A stretch of 46,898 nucleotides of DNA from Nostoc sp. JL34 (GCF_017114945.1 NZ_JABXKQ010000011.1:1-46898); one strand, 5' to 3'; positions 35,211-44,102 are shown, counted from the first letter of the stretch. Notes: generated from the sequence alone by a model not told the origin. Numbers and translations: made by a program.

Positions 35211-36644
35211 ATGCATACAATTAATAAAAAGTCAATAAAACTCCCTTGGGCTACTGCTCTAGCTCAACCCGCCACAGAATTTCCCCCTACTCAACTGCAA
35301 ATCCTCTCCGGGCAAATCCCTGAAGGTTTACGCGGTACACTTTACCGCAATGGGCCTGGACGTTTAGAGCGGGGTGATATCCATGTGGGACACTGGTTTG
35401 ATGGAGATGGAGCAATTCTTGCCATCCATTTTACTGATGACGGTGCAACGGGAGTATACCGCTACGTCCAAACCGGGGGATACGAAGAAGAAGCCGCAGC
35501 AGGTAAACTGCTGTATGGCAACTATGGAATGACTGCACCCGGAGCAATTTGGAATCAATGGCTCAAACCAGTAAAAAATGCTGCTAATACCTCAGTGCTA
35601 GCACTACCAGATAAACTTTTGGCATTATGGGAAGGCGATAACCCTCATGCCCTCGACTTGCAAACGCTCAAGACTTTGGGGAAAGATGATTTAGGAGCGT
35701 TGAATAATGGCTTGGCTTATTCCGCTCATCCTAAAATTGACTCCAAAACAGGCGAGATTTTTAACTTTGGCATTTCTTATGGATTAAATGGGATACTAAA
35801 TATTTATAAGAGCAATTTCACAGGCAAAATCCTGCAAAAAACATCATTTGAACTTGATGGCATCCCCTTCGTGCATGATTTTGTTTTAGCTGGGCAATAT
35901 TTAGTATTTTTTGTTCCTCCCGTGCGGTTAAATCCCCTACCAGTGATAACTGGATTTAGCTGTTACAGTGATTCGCTGGAATGGAAACCACAACTAGGTA
36001 CTCAGTTTCTCGTTTTTGACCGTGAAAGTTTATCCCTGACAAGTCGGGGTGAAACTGAACCCTGGTTTCAGTGGCATTTCAGTAACGCCTATGTTGATGC
36101 TAGCGGTTCAGTGATTGTGGATGTTGCCCGTTATGAAGACTTTCAGACAAACCAATATCTTAAGGAAGTGGCTACAGGTGAAATTCACACCCCAGGAATG
36201 AGTACATTCTGGCAAGTGCATCTTAATCCCCAAACTGGCAAAGTTACAATAATTCAGCAATTGTTAGATCGATATTGCGAATTTCCCACTGTCCCACAGC
36301 AAAATGTAGGACAAGCATCTCCCCATACATATCTTTCTATCTTCCGGCAAGGGACAGATATTAACCGAGAACTATTAAACGCGATCGCCCGTTTCGACCA
36401 CCTCACCGACACCCTTACCGAAGCAAACTTAGGAGAAAATCGCTATCCTTCAGAACCTATTTATGCTTCAAATCCTTCTCTCCCTGACCAAGGTTGGGTG
36501 ATAACAGTGGTGTACGATGGCAATTCTAATAGTAGTGAAGTTTGGGTATTCGATAGCGATCGCTTAGATGAGGAACCTGTGTGTAGACTGGGATTACCTA
36601 GCGTTATTCCCCACAGCTTCCACGGCACTTGGAAGCCAGCTTAG
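35211..36644 (+). CDS. Carotenoid cleavage oxygenase (apocarotenoid-15,15'-oxygenase type)
   Basis: 477 residues, full length for the family. Four iron-binding His are visible at the expected places: H173 (YSAHPKID), H222 (PFVHDFVLA), H289 (FQWHFSNAY) and H471 (HSFHGTWKP). The N-terminus GTLYRNGPGRLERG and HWFDGDGAI is typical. Such enzymes cleave apocarotenals to retinal in cyanobacteria, using a non-heme Fe(II). No carotenoid gene is adjacent; it stands alone between the chimeric DUF4157 gene and the SorC regulator. Start at ATG 35211; the ribosome-binding site is weak. Confidence 0.92.
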   Translation: MHTINKKSIKLPWATALAQPATEFPPTQLQILSGQIPEGLRGTLYRNGPGRLERGDIHVGHWFDGDGAILAIHFTDDGATGVYRYVQTGGYEEEAAAGKLLYGNYGMTAPGAIWNQWLKPVKNAANTSVLALPDKLLALWEGDNPHALDLQTLKTLGKDDLGALNNGLAYSAHPKIDSKTGEIFNFGISYGLNGILNIYKSNFTGKILQKTSFELDGIPFVHDFVLAGQYLVFFVPPVRLNPLPVITGFSCYSDSLEWKPQLGTQFLVFDRESLSLTSRGETEPWFQWHFSNAYVDASGSVIVDVARYEDFQTNQYLKEVATGEIHTPGMSTFWQVHLNPQTGKVTIIQQLLDRYCEFPTVPQQNVGQASPHTYLSIFRQGTDINRELLNAIARFDHLTDTLTEANLGENRYPSEPIYASNPSLPDQGWVITVVYDGNSNSSEVWVFDSDRLDEEPVCRLGLPSVIPHSFHGTWKPA

Positions 36645-36715
36645 GGACTAGAATACCAGTCATTGTAGAAGAGAGTCAGTGCGGCTCATGCTCTTAAGGA
36701 GATTTCACTTAGTAC

Positions 36716-37711
36716 TTAATAAATCTTAGAAAGAATCATTTGGGCAGCAGCTTCATCGGTAATCAGTCCTGTAATTAACTTGCCATGCAGAGCAGCCAAA
36801 ATCGCCTCTGCCTTTCTCACACCGCCCGCCACACCAATAATCAATCGATGAGCTGGTTGTTCGAGTGCTACACTGGCAACCCGACTGTTTGTCCCCTCTT
36901 GCAGCAATACTCCGCGATCGCTGTAAGCCCAACCGGCAATTTCTCCTACTGCTCCCAGTTCAATCAATTCAGCCACTTCATCGTCATTGATAAAGCCGTC
37001 TTGATGTAATGGAGCATTCCAGGCAATGTGACTAATGCCGACAAAGGTTGCTTTGGCCTGCTCTGCAAGAGTTTTGACGGCGATAAACGATCGCTGAGTC
37101 TGCAAAAGTTCTCGTTCTTCAATGCTAGTCGCAACAACGGGAGTCGGCACTGGGTAAGCTTGGGAACCGACGCGATCGGATAAATGCATAACCACTTCAT
37201 GACGACCTGCACGCCCTGAGTGGGACATGTTGCCAATAATTGACACAATCTTATGCTGGGGTTGGTTCATTGAGGGTATCTGCTCTACCATTGTTCGCAA
37301 TGTCCGACCTGATGACAATGCTAGTATAGTCGGGGTTTTAGCCATCAGGTAAGCCTCTAGGTGGGTGGCAGCACATACACCAATTCCGTATAATGTATCA
37401 CCACTACCTGCGTCAGTTGGTACTACTTCACAAAGTGACAGAGCAAAGCGATCGCGTAACGATTCAGCTAGAGCAATGCATTCACTCAGGGGATGATCGA
37501 GTCGAAATTTAATCAATTTTTCACTGACTGCCAGTGCCACTAAGCGTTGTGCAGCTTGACGGGACACATTGAGCTTGGCGGCAATTTCTTCTTGCGTATT
37601 GCCTGCGATGTAATAGAGCCAAGCAGCATGAGCAGCTAGGTCTAATTTTCGCGCCCTAAGGGGCAAGCCAGCCTTGCTAGCATCGCGCCGCTCTAAAAAA
37701 GGTTGTCCCAT
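36716..37711 (-). CDS. SorC/DeoR-family sugar-binding transcriptional regulator
   Basis: 331 residues. The N-terminal helix-turn-helix (about 27-65) reads AAWLYYIAGNTQEEIAAKLNVSRQAAQRLV. The C-terminal SorC effector domain (about 70-325) contains GIGVCAATHLEAYL, LSSGRTLRTMVEQI and IIGVAGGVRKAEAILAAL, the usual phospho-sugar-binding fold. Regulators of this group control polyol and pentitol operons and respond to a sugar phosphate. It adjoins SDR, mannitol-type dehydrogenase and xylulokinase genes, so it very likely controls them and itself through the paired sites at 37766-37798 and 38682-38714. Confidence 0.92.
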   Translation of the reverse strand: MGQPFLERRDASKAGLPLRARKLDLAAHAAWLYYIAGNTQEEIAAKLNVSRQAAQRLVALAVSEKLIKFRLDHPLSECIALAESLRDRFALSLCEVVPTDAGSGDTLYGIGVCAATHLEAYLMAKTPTILALSSGRTLRTMVEQIPSMNQPQHKIVSIIGNMSHSGRAGRHEVVMHLSDRVGSQAYPVPTPVVATSIEERELLQTQRSFIAVKTLAEQAKATFVGISHIAWNAPLHQDGFINDDEVAELIELGAVGEIAGWAYSDRGVLLQEGTNSRVASVALEQPAHRLIIGVAGGVRKAEAILAALHGKLITGLITDEAAAQMILSKIY

Positions 37712-37765
37712 ATACTACCTGTAAAAACTATGGATCTATCAAAGGGATGATTGAATTATTTTGAC

Positions 37766-37798
37766 TTTATGCCCAAAGATATAATTTTTGCTCAATTA
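37766..37798. promoter_or_regulatory. Candidate SorC-family operator, site A
   Basis: 33 bases upstream of the regulator gene with TTTATGCCC at the left end and GCTCAATTA at the right; the GCYC cores are 19 bases apart. Site B (38682-38714, opposite strand) has the same end sequences with identical spacing, TTTATGCTC and GCTCAATAA. Confidence 0.55.
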
Positions 37799-37812
37799 TT
37801 TTTAAATTTCTA

Positions 37813-38613
37813 TTATCCCCCAGTCACCTCCAAGTTAAAGCCAGTAATGTAGCTTGCTTCTTCGCTCATCAAAAACGCTACTCCATTTGCCACCTCTTCT
37901 AAACTTCCTAAACGCCGCATTGGCACTGAATCGATCATCTGTTGCTCAACCACCTTGGGATCGGCATCAAAGTATTGTGACCCTACTGCTGCTTGCAATT
38001 CGGTTTGCCGCGTCCACATAAAACCAGGGCCGATGAGCGCAGGGGAGAGTGCATTTACCCGAATGCCGTAGGGAGCCAGGTCTTTCGCTGCCGTTTGAGT
38101 AATACCAATGACAGCAAATTTAGAAGCGGCATAAGCCAACATATTTGGTGGCCCAACCACCCCTGCGTAACTCGCCATGTTGACGATCGCACCTCCACCG
38201 GCATCGCGTAATTGTTGTGCAGCCGCCTTGAGAATGTGGAAAACGCCGACAACGTTAATGTTGATCACCTTTTGAAAGTCGTCTTCAGGATATTCGTCGG
38301 TCTTGGCAAACACTCCTTGATAGCCTGCATTATTAAATACATAGTCAATTCGCCCAAACTGCTTTACAGCGCTAGTAAAGGCTTTGGCAACATCATCACT
38401 AGCTGTAACATCACAGCGAAACGTGCCAACTGGAACGTTGTAACCTTTTAGTTCCCCAGCCACATCTGCCATCTTCGGTTCATTCAAATCTAGCAGGGCT
38501 ATTCCTGCGCCATTAGCAGCAAAACGGTGTGCAGTTGCCTTGCCAATATCTCCTGCACCGCCAGTAATTAGGATAGTCTTACCTGCAAATTGATAAGTTG
38601 CTTTTGCCGTCAT
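37813..38613 (-). CDS. SDR polyol/sugar dehydrogenase
   Basis: 266 residues, classical SDR: TGGAGDIG (17-24), Asp42 after the second strand (favours NAD), NNAG (94-97), Ser148, Tyr161-x3-Lys165 (YAASK). The C-terminus FLMSEEASYITGFNLEVTGG is the usual ending. In this locus the likely reaction is oxidation of a polyol such as sorbitol, xylitol or arabitol to the ketose, but the substrate is inferred from the neighbours. It starts at ATG 38613 (AAGG ahead), 101 bases upstream of the regulator gene on the same strand, and divergent from the transporter remnant. Confidence 0.88.
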   Translation of the reverse strand: MTAKATYQFAGKTILITGGAGDIGKATAHRFAANGAGIALLDLNEPKMADVAGELKGYNVPVGTFRCDVTASDDVAKAFTSAVKQFGRIDYVFNNAGYQGVFAKTDEYPEDDFQKVININVVGVFHILKAAAQQLRDAGGGAIVNMASYAGVVGPPNMLAYAASKFAVIGITQTAAKDLAPYGIRVNALSPALIGPGFMWTRQTELQAAVGSQYFDADPKVVEQQMIDSVPMRRLGSLEEVANGVAFLMSEEASYITGFNLEVTGG

Positions 38614-38681
38614 ATTTTTAACCTTTTATTGAAGAATTGTTGCAAATACCTGTGATTGCAATGAGATTGGTATGATTTCTA

Positions 38682-38714
38682 TTATTGAGCTTTTGCCCAA
38701 AATTAGAGCATAAA
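38682..38714. promoter_or_regulatory. Candidate SorC-family operator, site B
   Basis: Lies in the 148-base region between the divergent SDR gene and the transporter remnant. On the minus strand it starts TTTATGCTC and ends GCTCAATAA, matching site A at both ends with the same 33-base length. Its centre TTTTGCCCAAAA is itself a near-palindrome. Confidence 0.55.
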
Positions 38715-38761
38715 ATCAAAAATTTATTTCGTTCGGTTTTTTACTTTAAAGGAGTTATGCG

Positions 38762-38917
38762 ATGCGTATCCGCCGCTTCGCTAAAGTGCTAGCTGCATTT
38801 CTCGCTGGAGTGATGCTGGCGCAATTGCTATGTGCTTGTTCACCGCGTTCCCAAGCCGGAGAGAAAACTAGACTGACGATCGCCACAGTTAATAATGGCG
38901 ACATGGTGAGATATTAG
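38762..38917 (+). pseudogene. Truncated sugar/polyol ABC transporter substrate-binding lipoprotein
   Basis: A 51-codon frame with a good ribosome-binding site (AAAGGAG 8 bases ahead). It encodes a basic N-terminus, a hydrophobic stretch and a lipobox-like ending LLCACS, then TRLTIATVNNGDMVR, the usual start of the mature binding protein of polyol/maltose-type ABC importers. It stops at TAG 38915 just after, where a different gene's 3' end begins. The rest of the binding protein and the permeases are absent. It is too short for the usual frame filters. Confidence 0.8.
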
Positions 38918-39168
38918 TCGTAGAACGATTAGGCGGAGAAACCTATCTCTACATCAAGATTGCAGGTGGCGAAACCATAGTTGTGCAAACAGACGGAGAT
39001 AATCCAGCGAAAATGCACGATTACGTTCCTATTTCCATTAACAGTGAGCTTTGCCATCTGTTTGATCGCGACGGTGAAGTCATTCTCAAAGTTCATCGTC
39101 ACCACCTAACCCAGGATGAATCCCATGAACAGCAATATCAGCACAGGATCAGTAATCAAGCTGAATGA
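38908..39168 (+). pseudogene. C-terminal remnant of an ABC transporter ATPase (MalK/UgpC/SmoK type)
   Basis: The frame from 38908 to 39168 gives 86 residues without a start: ILVVERLGGETYLYIKI, then VQTDGDNP and SINSELCHLFDRDGEVIL, the TOBE/regulatory tail of MalK-type sugar ATPases (the HLFD element is characteristic). The nucleotide-binding domain is missing. The frame overlaps the start of the mannitol-type dehydrogenase gene by about 44 bases, as if once translationally coupled. An internal GTG at 38983 opens a 61-codon frame, but that product would not be functional. Confidence 0.8.
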
Positions 39169-40612
39169 AGCATCTCTGTCTCATTTAGGAGATAACATTC
39201 GCGTACCCAATTACGATCGCCATCAAATTACTAACGGTATTGTCCATATCGGTGTGGGTGGGTTCCATCGCGCACATCAAGCTTTATATCTGGATAATTA
39301 CTTTCATCAAAATCCCGGTAGTCAATGGGGAATCTGCGGGGTTGGGCTACTAGAATTCGACAAACGAATGCGGGATGCACTGGAATCACAGGATTGTTTG
39401 TATACTTTAGTGGAAAAGTCACCAGCAGGCGCTCGCGCTCGTGTGATTGGGGCAATTACAAAATATCTCTTTGCCCCAGATAACCGCCAAGCTGTGATTG
39501 ACACCTTAGCAGATCCCAAATGTCGCATCGTCACTCTCACCATTACCGAAGGAGGCTACTACTATATTGAAGGTAGCGGTGAATTTGATGCCAATCACCC
39601 AACAATCCAGTACGATTTGCAACATCCTAATGAACCAATTGGAGTATATGGCTTTTTGACAGCAGCCCTTAATCGCCGCCGTCAACAAGGAATAGCACCA
39701 TTTACCGTGTTGTCCTGCGACAATCTCCAAGGTAACGGCAAAATTGCCCGCAAAATGTTAACCGCATTTGCCCAAATGCAGAACCCGGAATTGGGGCATT
39801 GGGTTGCTGAACAGGTAGCTTTTCCTAACTGCATGGTCGATCGCATTACCCCCGCCACCACCCCAGCAGATATCAAAATGGTGGCGGAACAATTTAACAT
39901 CGATGATGCCTTTCCAGTTGTTGCCGAACCCTTCCTTCAGTGGGTAGTCGAAGACAATTTCAGTGCAGGTAGACCCGATTGGGAATCAGTTGGCGTGCAG
40001 ATGACTAGCGATGTTCATCCTTACGAGATGATGAAAATCCGGTTGCTCAATGCCAGTCACTTGTTGATTGGCTATCTTGGCTCCTTGGCTGGTTATACAT
40101 ACGTCCATGAGGTCATGGCAGATCCATTAATTCGGCAAGCTGTCGATCGTTTGATGGCAGAAGTTACGCCCACACTTCAACCTGTACCGGGGATTGATTT
40201 AGATAATTACAAAAAGACCTTAATTGAACGCTTTGCCAATCCCAAGATTCGCGATCAACTCCCGCGTCTTTGCCTGAATAGCTCCGCCAAAATGCCAAAA
40301 TTTGTTTTAGGCTCAGTCCGTGACGCGCTGCATCAAGGAGGAGCCATTGACTACATGAGCCTAACGGTTGCTGCTTGGTTCCGTTACCTCAATGGGCTGG
40401 ATGACCAAGGTAAACCTGTTGCTATTGATGATCCAATAGCAGGTACTTTGACTCAACTAGCTGGTTTGAGTGGCTCTGATGCCAAACCATTGCTCAACCT
40501 AACTGAGATTTTTGGTGATTTATCGCAGTCATCGCGTTTTGTCGAGTCAGTTACGAATCATTTACGCCGATTGTATGAGTTTGGAGCGAAGGAAACATTA
40601 GTCAAAACTTAA
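39125..40612 (+). CDS. Mannitol/arabitol 2-dehydrogenase family (polyol-specific long-chain dehydrogenase)
   Basis: About 495 residues from ATG 39125 (AGGATGAA ahead; ATG 39116 is an alternative). Family marks: HIGVGGFHRAHQALYLD (NAD-binding), then DRITPATTPAD, and the catalytic region MKIRLLNASHLLIGYLG with the conserved Lys. Such enzymes oxidise D-mannitol to fructose or D-arabitol to D-xylulose using NAD. The neighbouring xylulokinase favours arabitol or another pentitol. It directly follows, and overlaps, the ATPase remnant, so it was the next gene of the former transporter operon. Confidence 0.92.
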   Translation: MNSNISTGSVIKLNEASLSHLGDNIRVPNYDRHQITNGIVHIGVGGFHRAHQALYLDNYFHQNPGSQWGICGVGLLEFDKRMRDALESQDCLYTLVEKSPAGARARVIGAITKYLFAPDNRQAVIDTLADPKCRIVTLTITEGGYYYIEGSGEFDANHPTIQYDLQHPNEPIGVYGFLTAALNRRRQQGIAPFTVLSCDNLQGNGKIARKMLTAFAQMQNPELGHWVAEQVAFPNCMVDRITPATTPADIKMVAEQFNIDDAFPVVAEPFLQWVVEDNFSAGRPDWESVGVQMTSDVHPYEMMKIRLLNASHLLIGYLGSLAGYTYVHEVMADPLIRQAVDRLMAEVTPTLQPVPGIDLDNYKKTLIERFANPKIRDQLPRLCLNSSAKMPKFVLGSVRDALHQGGAIDYMSLTVAAWFRYLNGLDDQGKPVAIDDPIAGTLTQLAGLSGSDAKPLLNLTEIFGDLSQSSRFVESVTNHLRRLYEFGAKETLVKT

Positions 40613-40637
40613 CCAGAGAGTGAAAGCCACGATCTTT

Positions 40638-40664
40638 GAAGGCGGAAGTTTAATTTCCGCCTTC
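40638..40664 (+). terminator. Perfect 10-bp hairpin after the dehydrogenase gene
   Basis: GAAGGCGGAA (40638-40647) pairs with TTCCGCCTTC (40655-40664). It has no strong T-run. It sits 26 bases after the stop codon, so transcription into the kinase may be reduced here. Confidence 0.55.
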
Positions 40665-40838
40665 TGAATCTTAAAAATTTGGAGGGGCAATTGACTTTTT
40701 TTGAATTAATTTTGTGTACAAGCTCCCACCCTGACGCTCGCGGACTCGCTAACGCTACGCTATCGGGAATTAAAAATGCAAAATTAAGATTTGTTTATTC
40801 AATTTTTAATTCATAACTTTTAATTGGAGCGAAGCGAC

Positions 40839-42332
40839 TTGACTGACATCGTAGTTGGCTTAGACTTGGGTACAGGAGGAGTACGAGCGATCGCAGTTAA
40901 TCTGCAAGGGCAAATTATCGCTCAGTCAACCAGAAGCTATCCCCTGTTAACTCCACAACCCGGTTGGACGGAACAGAACTCATCAGATTGGGTGGAAGCG
41001 AGTTTGGATGCTCTGTTTGATGTTACTCAACAGCTAAACGGACATCGTGCGATGTCTGGCGACAAGCCGCTGCGCGTCTACGCCCTCGGTTTGTCTGGAC
41101 AAATGCATGGCATGGTTCCTCTCGACGTAGAAGGCAAAGCAATTAGACCAGCAATTTTGTGGAACGATCAGCGCACGGGTAAAGCCGTTGCTGAAATTGA
41201 AGCCGCTATTCCCCGTCAGGAGTTGATTCAGCGGACTGGAAATCCGGCAATTACAGGGTTTCAACTACCGAAGCTTCTATGGTTGCGAACTGAAGAATCA
41301 CAAGCATACACTCGTTTGTGGCAAATTCTTTTACCAAAAGATTATTTGGGATATGTGCTAACGGGCGAAGCAGTGACAGAACCATCAGATGCCTCTGGTG
41401 TTGGCTGTCTGAATCTGGCGAATCGGCAATGGGATACAGATATTCTCCATACTCTCGATATCAATCCAGCATTGTTCCCCCCAGTCATCGAATCTACTGC
41501 GATCGCTGGACGGTTAAAATCAGAAATAGCCGCCCGCGTGGGATTACCTGTAGGATTACCTGTAATCGCAGGCGGAGGTGATAATGCCGCAGCCGCCATC
41601 GGTTTGGGCATCTCATCCAGCAACCTCAATCGGGGTAGTTTGAGTATTGGCACATCGGGAGTGATTTTTGCACCGTGCGACCGCCCAATTCCCGATCCCG
41701 AAGGTCGGGTGCATTTGTTCTGTCATGTGGATGGTGGCTATCATCTGCTGGGAGTAACGCTAGCAGCAGGTGGTTCTCTGCGTTGGTATCGAGATACATT
41801 TGCACCGCATATATCCTACAGCGATTTGATGGATATGGCAGAGCGATCACAGCCTGGGGCGCGTGGTGTTCTATTTCTACCCCACCTCGCCGGAGAACGT
41901 AGTCCCCACCTCGATCCAGATACTCGCGGTGCTTTCGTGAATTTGTCATTAGCTCATACGCAAGCAGATATAATTCGCGCTGTGCTGGAGGGAGTTGCAT
42001 TTAGCTTGCGGGAGGCATTGGAGGTAATTAGTGCGATCGCTCCCATCGATCAACTCTTAGCAACGGGTGGAGGCGCACGTTCTCACATCTGGTTACGAAT
42101 TTTAGCAGATGTTTTGCAAACAGAACTTATTGCTCCCAAAGCCGAAGAAGGAGCTGCTTACGGAGCAGCTATTTTGGCAATGGTGGGGATTGGTGTCTAC
42201 CCCAATTTAGAAGCCGCACTCAAGATGCTAGCGCCGGATAGTAATGTAGTACAGCCGCAGGTAAATCCTTTGTATGAAGCAGGATTTAAGCGCTACAAGC
42301 TACTTTACGATACCTTGAAAGCTGTTCGTTGA
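40839..42332 (+). CDS. xylB: Xylulokinase (FGGY family)
   Basis: Start placed at TTG 40839 because GGAG lies 9 bases ahead; 497 residues. FGGY-family features: [24 protein letters not shown] (84-92), [37 protein letters not shown]. It phosphorylates D-xylulose to xylulose 5-phosphate, feeding the pentose phosphate pathway. Residues about 71-82 ([12 protein letters not shown]) come from a 35-bp interspersed repeat and extend the loop before the GLSGQMHG strand; the protein probably tolerates it. Last gene of the polyol locus; SorC control is inferred from the context. Confidence 0.93.
   Translation: MTDIVVGLDLGTGGVRAIAVNLQGQIIAQSTRSYPLLTPQPGWTEQNSSDWVEASLDALFDVTQQLNGHRAMSGDKPLRVYALGLSGQMHGMVPLDVEGKAIRPAILWNDQRTGKAVAEIEAAIPRQELIQRTGNPAITGFQLPKLLWLRTEESQAYTRLWQILLPKDYLGYVLTGEAVTEPSDASGVGCLNLANRQWDTDILHTLDINPALFPPVIESTAIAGRLKSEIAARVGLPVGLPVIAGGGDNAAAAIGLGISSSNLNRGSLSIGTSGVIFAPCDRPIPDPEGRVHLFCHVDGGYHLLGVTLAAGGSLRWYRDTFAPHISYSDLMDMAERSQPGARGVLFLPHLAGERSPHLDPDTRGAFVNLSLAHTQADIIRAVLEGVAFSLREALEVISAIAPIDQLLATGGGARSHIWLRILADVLQTELIAPKAEEGAAYGAAILAMVGIGVYPNLEAALKMLAPDSNVVQPQVNPLYEAGFKRYKLLYDTLKAVR
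41049..41083 (+). repeat. 35-bp interspersed repeat inside the xylulokinase gene
   Basis: Begins GCGATGTCTGGCGACAAGCC and ends CGTCTACGC. It matches the copy at 21713-21747 at 30 of 35 positions, in the same phase, encoding [12 protein letters not shown]. Confidence 0.8.
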
Positions 42333-42545
42333 CAGAATACCATCGCCAAAAGCAGGATTAAAGCACTTTTCAAATAATTGAACTACTTCCTACTCCCCAT
42401 TCCTCGTCTCATATCATGTTCGGGTAAAAACTTATCATTTAGACCGCAGGGGTGCAGGGAGCAGGGTGCAGGGAGAAAGGGGTTTTCCTGATTTTTGCAC
42501 GGATGCGGTAATCATAAGTAATTAACCGGACTTGATATGAGAAGA

Positions 42546-42812
42546 CTATTTTGATTTTCGTGCTGACTTGGGTGGCGTTCGGTGTGGGCCAAAGTATTTC
42601 TCACTGCGGTAACGCAGCCACACCCGCAACACTTGCGGAATCTGCTCTTTTTGTTCCTTGGTCAGAGTATTGTAAAGGGCTAAGGCGCGATCGCGTTCAC
42701 CCCGGCAAGCAGCATTGTTGTGAGCATCCCAATAGCTACGGGCTACTCGAATCCGCCGACAGACTTCTTTAATCAGCGCGTCTCCCGTAAGTGGAGCCTC
42801 TTGCTTGGTCAT
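42546..42812 (-). CDS. Small basic conserved hypothetical protein
   Basis: 88 residues from ATG 42812 (a TTG two codons upstream is also in frame). Soluble, rich in Arg and Lys, with EVCRRIRVARSYWDAHN and YNTLTKEQKEQIPQVLRVWL (predicted helices), ending in a basic tail TPPKSARKSK. I do not recognise a family. The base composition is like its neighbours. It stands alone after the xylulokinase gene, which is convergent. Confidence 0.65.
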   Translation of the reverse strand: MTKQEAPLTGDALIKEVCRRIRVARSYWDAHNNAACRGERDRALALYNTLTKEQKEQIPQVLRVWLRYRSEKYFGPHRTPPKSARKSK

Positions 42813-43538
42813 ACTCAAATGCTATAAATTTCTAATGCCATCCTAACGAGTCCGACTTATCTTGACAATTGCAACTAATACCAATCAAATCTTTCACTAA
42901 TAAGGGGTTGCAAAATATCTTTAGCAAGTTAAACCTAAATAGATTCAATACCATAATAGCCATATTTTGATGATAGCTTGGATGTTTAACTATTGCTATA
43001 CGTTTAAAGCTATAGCAGTCCTAAATCATTCGTGAAAAATTAGATCCCCGACTTCTCAAAGAAATAGGGGATCTGGACAACGCAAATTTTCAAAACTCAT
43101 TTATGATTGCTATATATCTTTGTAATTATTGTTAAAACCTTAACCGAACCAAATTGGATTCACTCACCTATTTGATAGATATTCTGTATTGCTAATAACA
43201 AATTCTGCTAGTTATTTAGTACTAAATATTCTAGATATTCATACTTAGTACAATCATCAAGCAAGTAAATTATGGAAATTGTATTTAATTTACTAATCAG
43301 GATTTTCTTTTCTGATAATGTTTAGTAAAGCCAAGTTTGAACTCTTCTTTGTACTACTACTATCACATCGTAATAATACCTAATTTTTTTGATTAGTCAT
43401 CAGGGAGGAGAAGATAGAAAAAATCTTGTATTAATCAAAGAGAACGTGTAATTGAATACACTTTTTATGCACAATTTTGTGTTATTGCCGCAGTATTTCC
43501 CAAATATTTTTCATGAGAACTGAGGCAGAGAAAATAAT
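42813..43538. other. AT-rich intergenic region with MITE-like element
   Basis: 725 bases. A 104-bp element with terminal inverted repeats lies at 43011-43114. The remainder is AT-rich with no frame. The promoter of the downstream permease gene should lie at the right end; GAGGCAGAGAA is near its start. Confidence 0.6.
43011..43114. mobile_element. MITE-like element with terminal inverted repeats and internal hairpin
   Basis: TATAGCAGTCCTAAATCA (43011-43028) is mirrored by TCATTTATGATTGCTATA (43097-43114), 15 of 18 positions matching. Inside is the hairpin AGATCCCC ... GGGGATCT (43042-43074). A partial copy occurs at 10875-10938 and a hairpin-only copy at 45630-45660. It encodes no protein, so it would be non-autonomous. 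Confidence 0.65.
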
Positions 43539-44099
43539 ATGTTTCTAGACATTTTAGCTAGCCTACAACGGTTATTTGTGAGTTACATTCCGGCCGCTGT
43601 ATTGGGTAGTTTCATCGGATATTTAATCGGGATGAATAGCATGATTTATCAGCTATTTAGGCTGATATTTCAGATACCACATAGTATCCCTCCTATAGCA
43701 TTGCTACCTATTGCCCTAATAGCTTTTCAAGAGAGCGACTCGGCTGCTATTATAGTAGTTTTTTTGGGAACTCTCTGGACAATGATTATTAATACAGCAA
43801 TAGGGATGCGACATTTTCAGAGACAGAATAATAACTTTCGAGTAGCTATATTTCATATATTTCATGCTTTGAAAGTTAGCATTTGGGTAGCCTGGTTTAT
43901 AGTTATTGCCACAGAAATGTTAACAGGCCCAAAAGGACTTGGTTTTACCCTCTGGGAAGCTTATAAAGCTGGCAATACTGATTATATAATTCAGGTGAGC
44001 CTCTATATCGGTATTATTGGTTTTTTACTGGATCAGTTACTAGATTTTGCAGCCTACATTCTATCGCAAATGGTTTCAGATGGGAAAAAATCTTCCTAA
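43539..44099 (+). CDS. Orphan ABC permease, NrtB/SsuC type, shortened
   Basis: 186 residues, about 5 membrane helices. PHSIPPIALLPIALIAFQESDSAAIIV and VIATEMLTGPKGLGFTLWEAY match the nitrate/sulfonate/bicarbonate permease family, which is usually about 250-280 residues. The N-terminus is short, and the cytoplasmic EAA loop expected between NNNFRVAIFHIF and ALKVSIWVAWF is missing, so ATPase docking is doubtful. No ATPase or binding protein is adjacent. It is either a degenerate gene still open or a specialised membrane protein. Confidence 0.75.
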   Translation: MFLDILASLQRLFVSYIPAAVLGSFIGYLIGMNSMIYQLFRLIFQIPHSIPPIALLPIALIAFQESDSAAIIVVFLGTLWTMIINTAIGMRHFQRQNNNFRVAIFHIFHALKVSIWVAWFIVIATEMLTGPKGLGFTLWEAYKAGNTDYIIQVSLYIGIIGFLLDQLLDFAAYILSQMVSDGKKSS

Positions 44100-44102
44100 A
44101 CT

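Noticed and set aside
41626..42000. 124-residue frame antisense to xylulokinase
   Set aside because: It is a shadow frame within a strongly conserved FGGY kinase gene; no start signal or domain.
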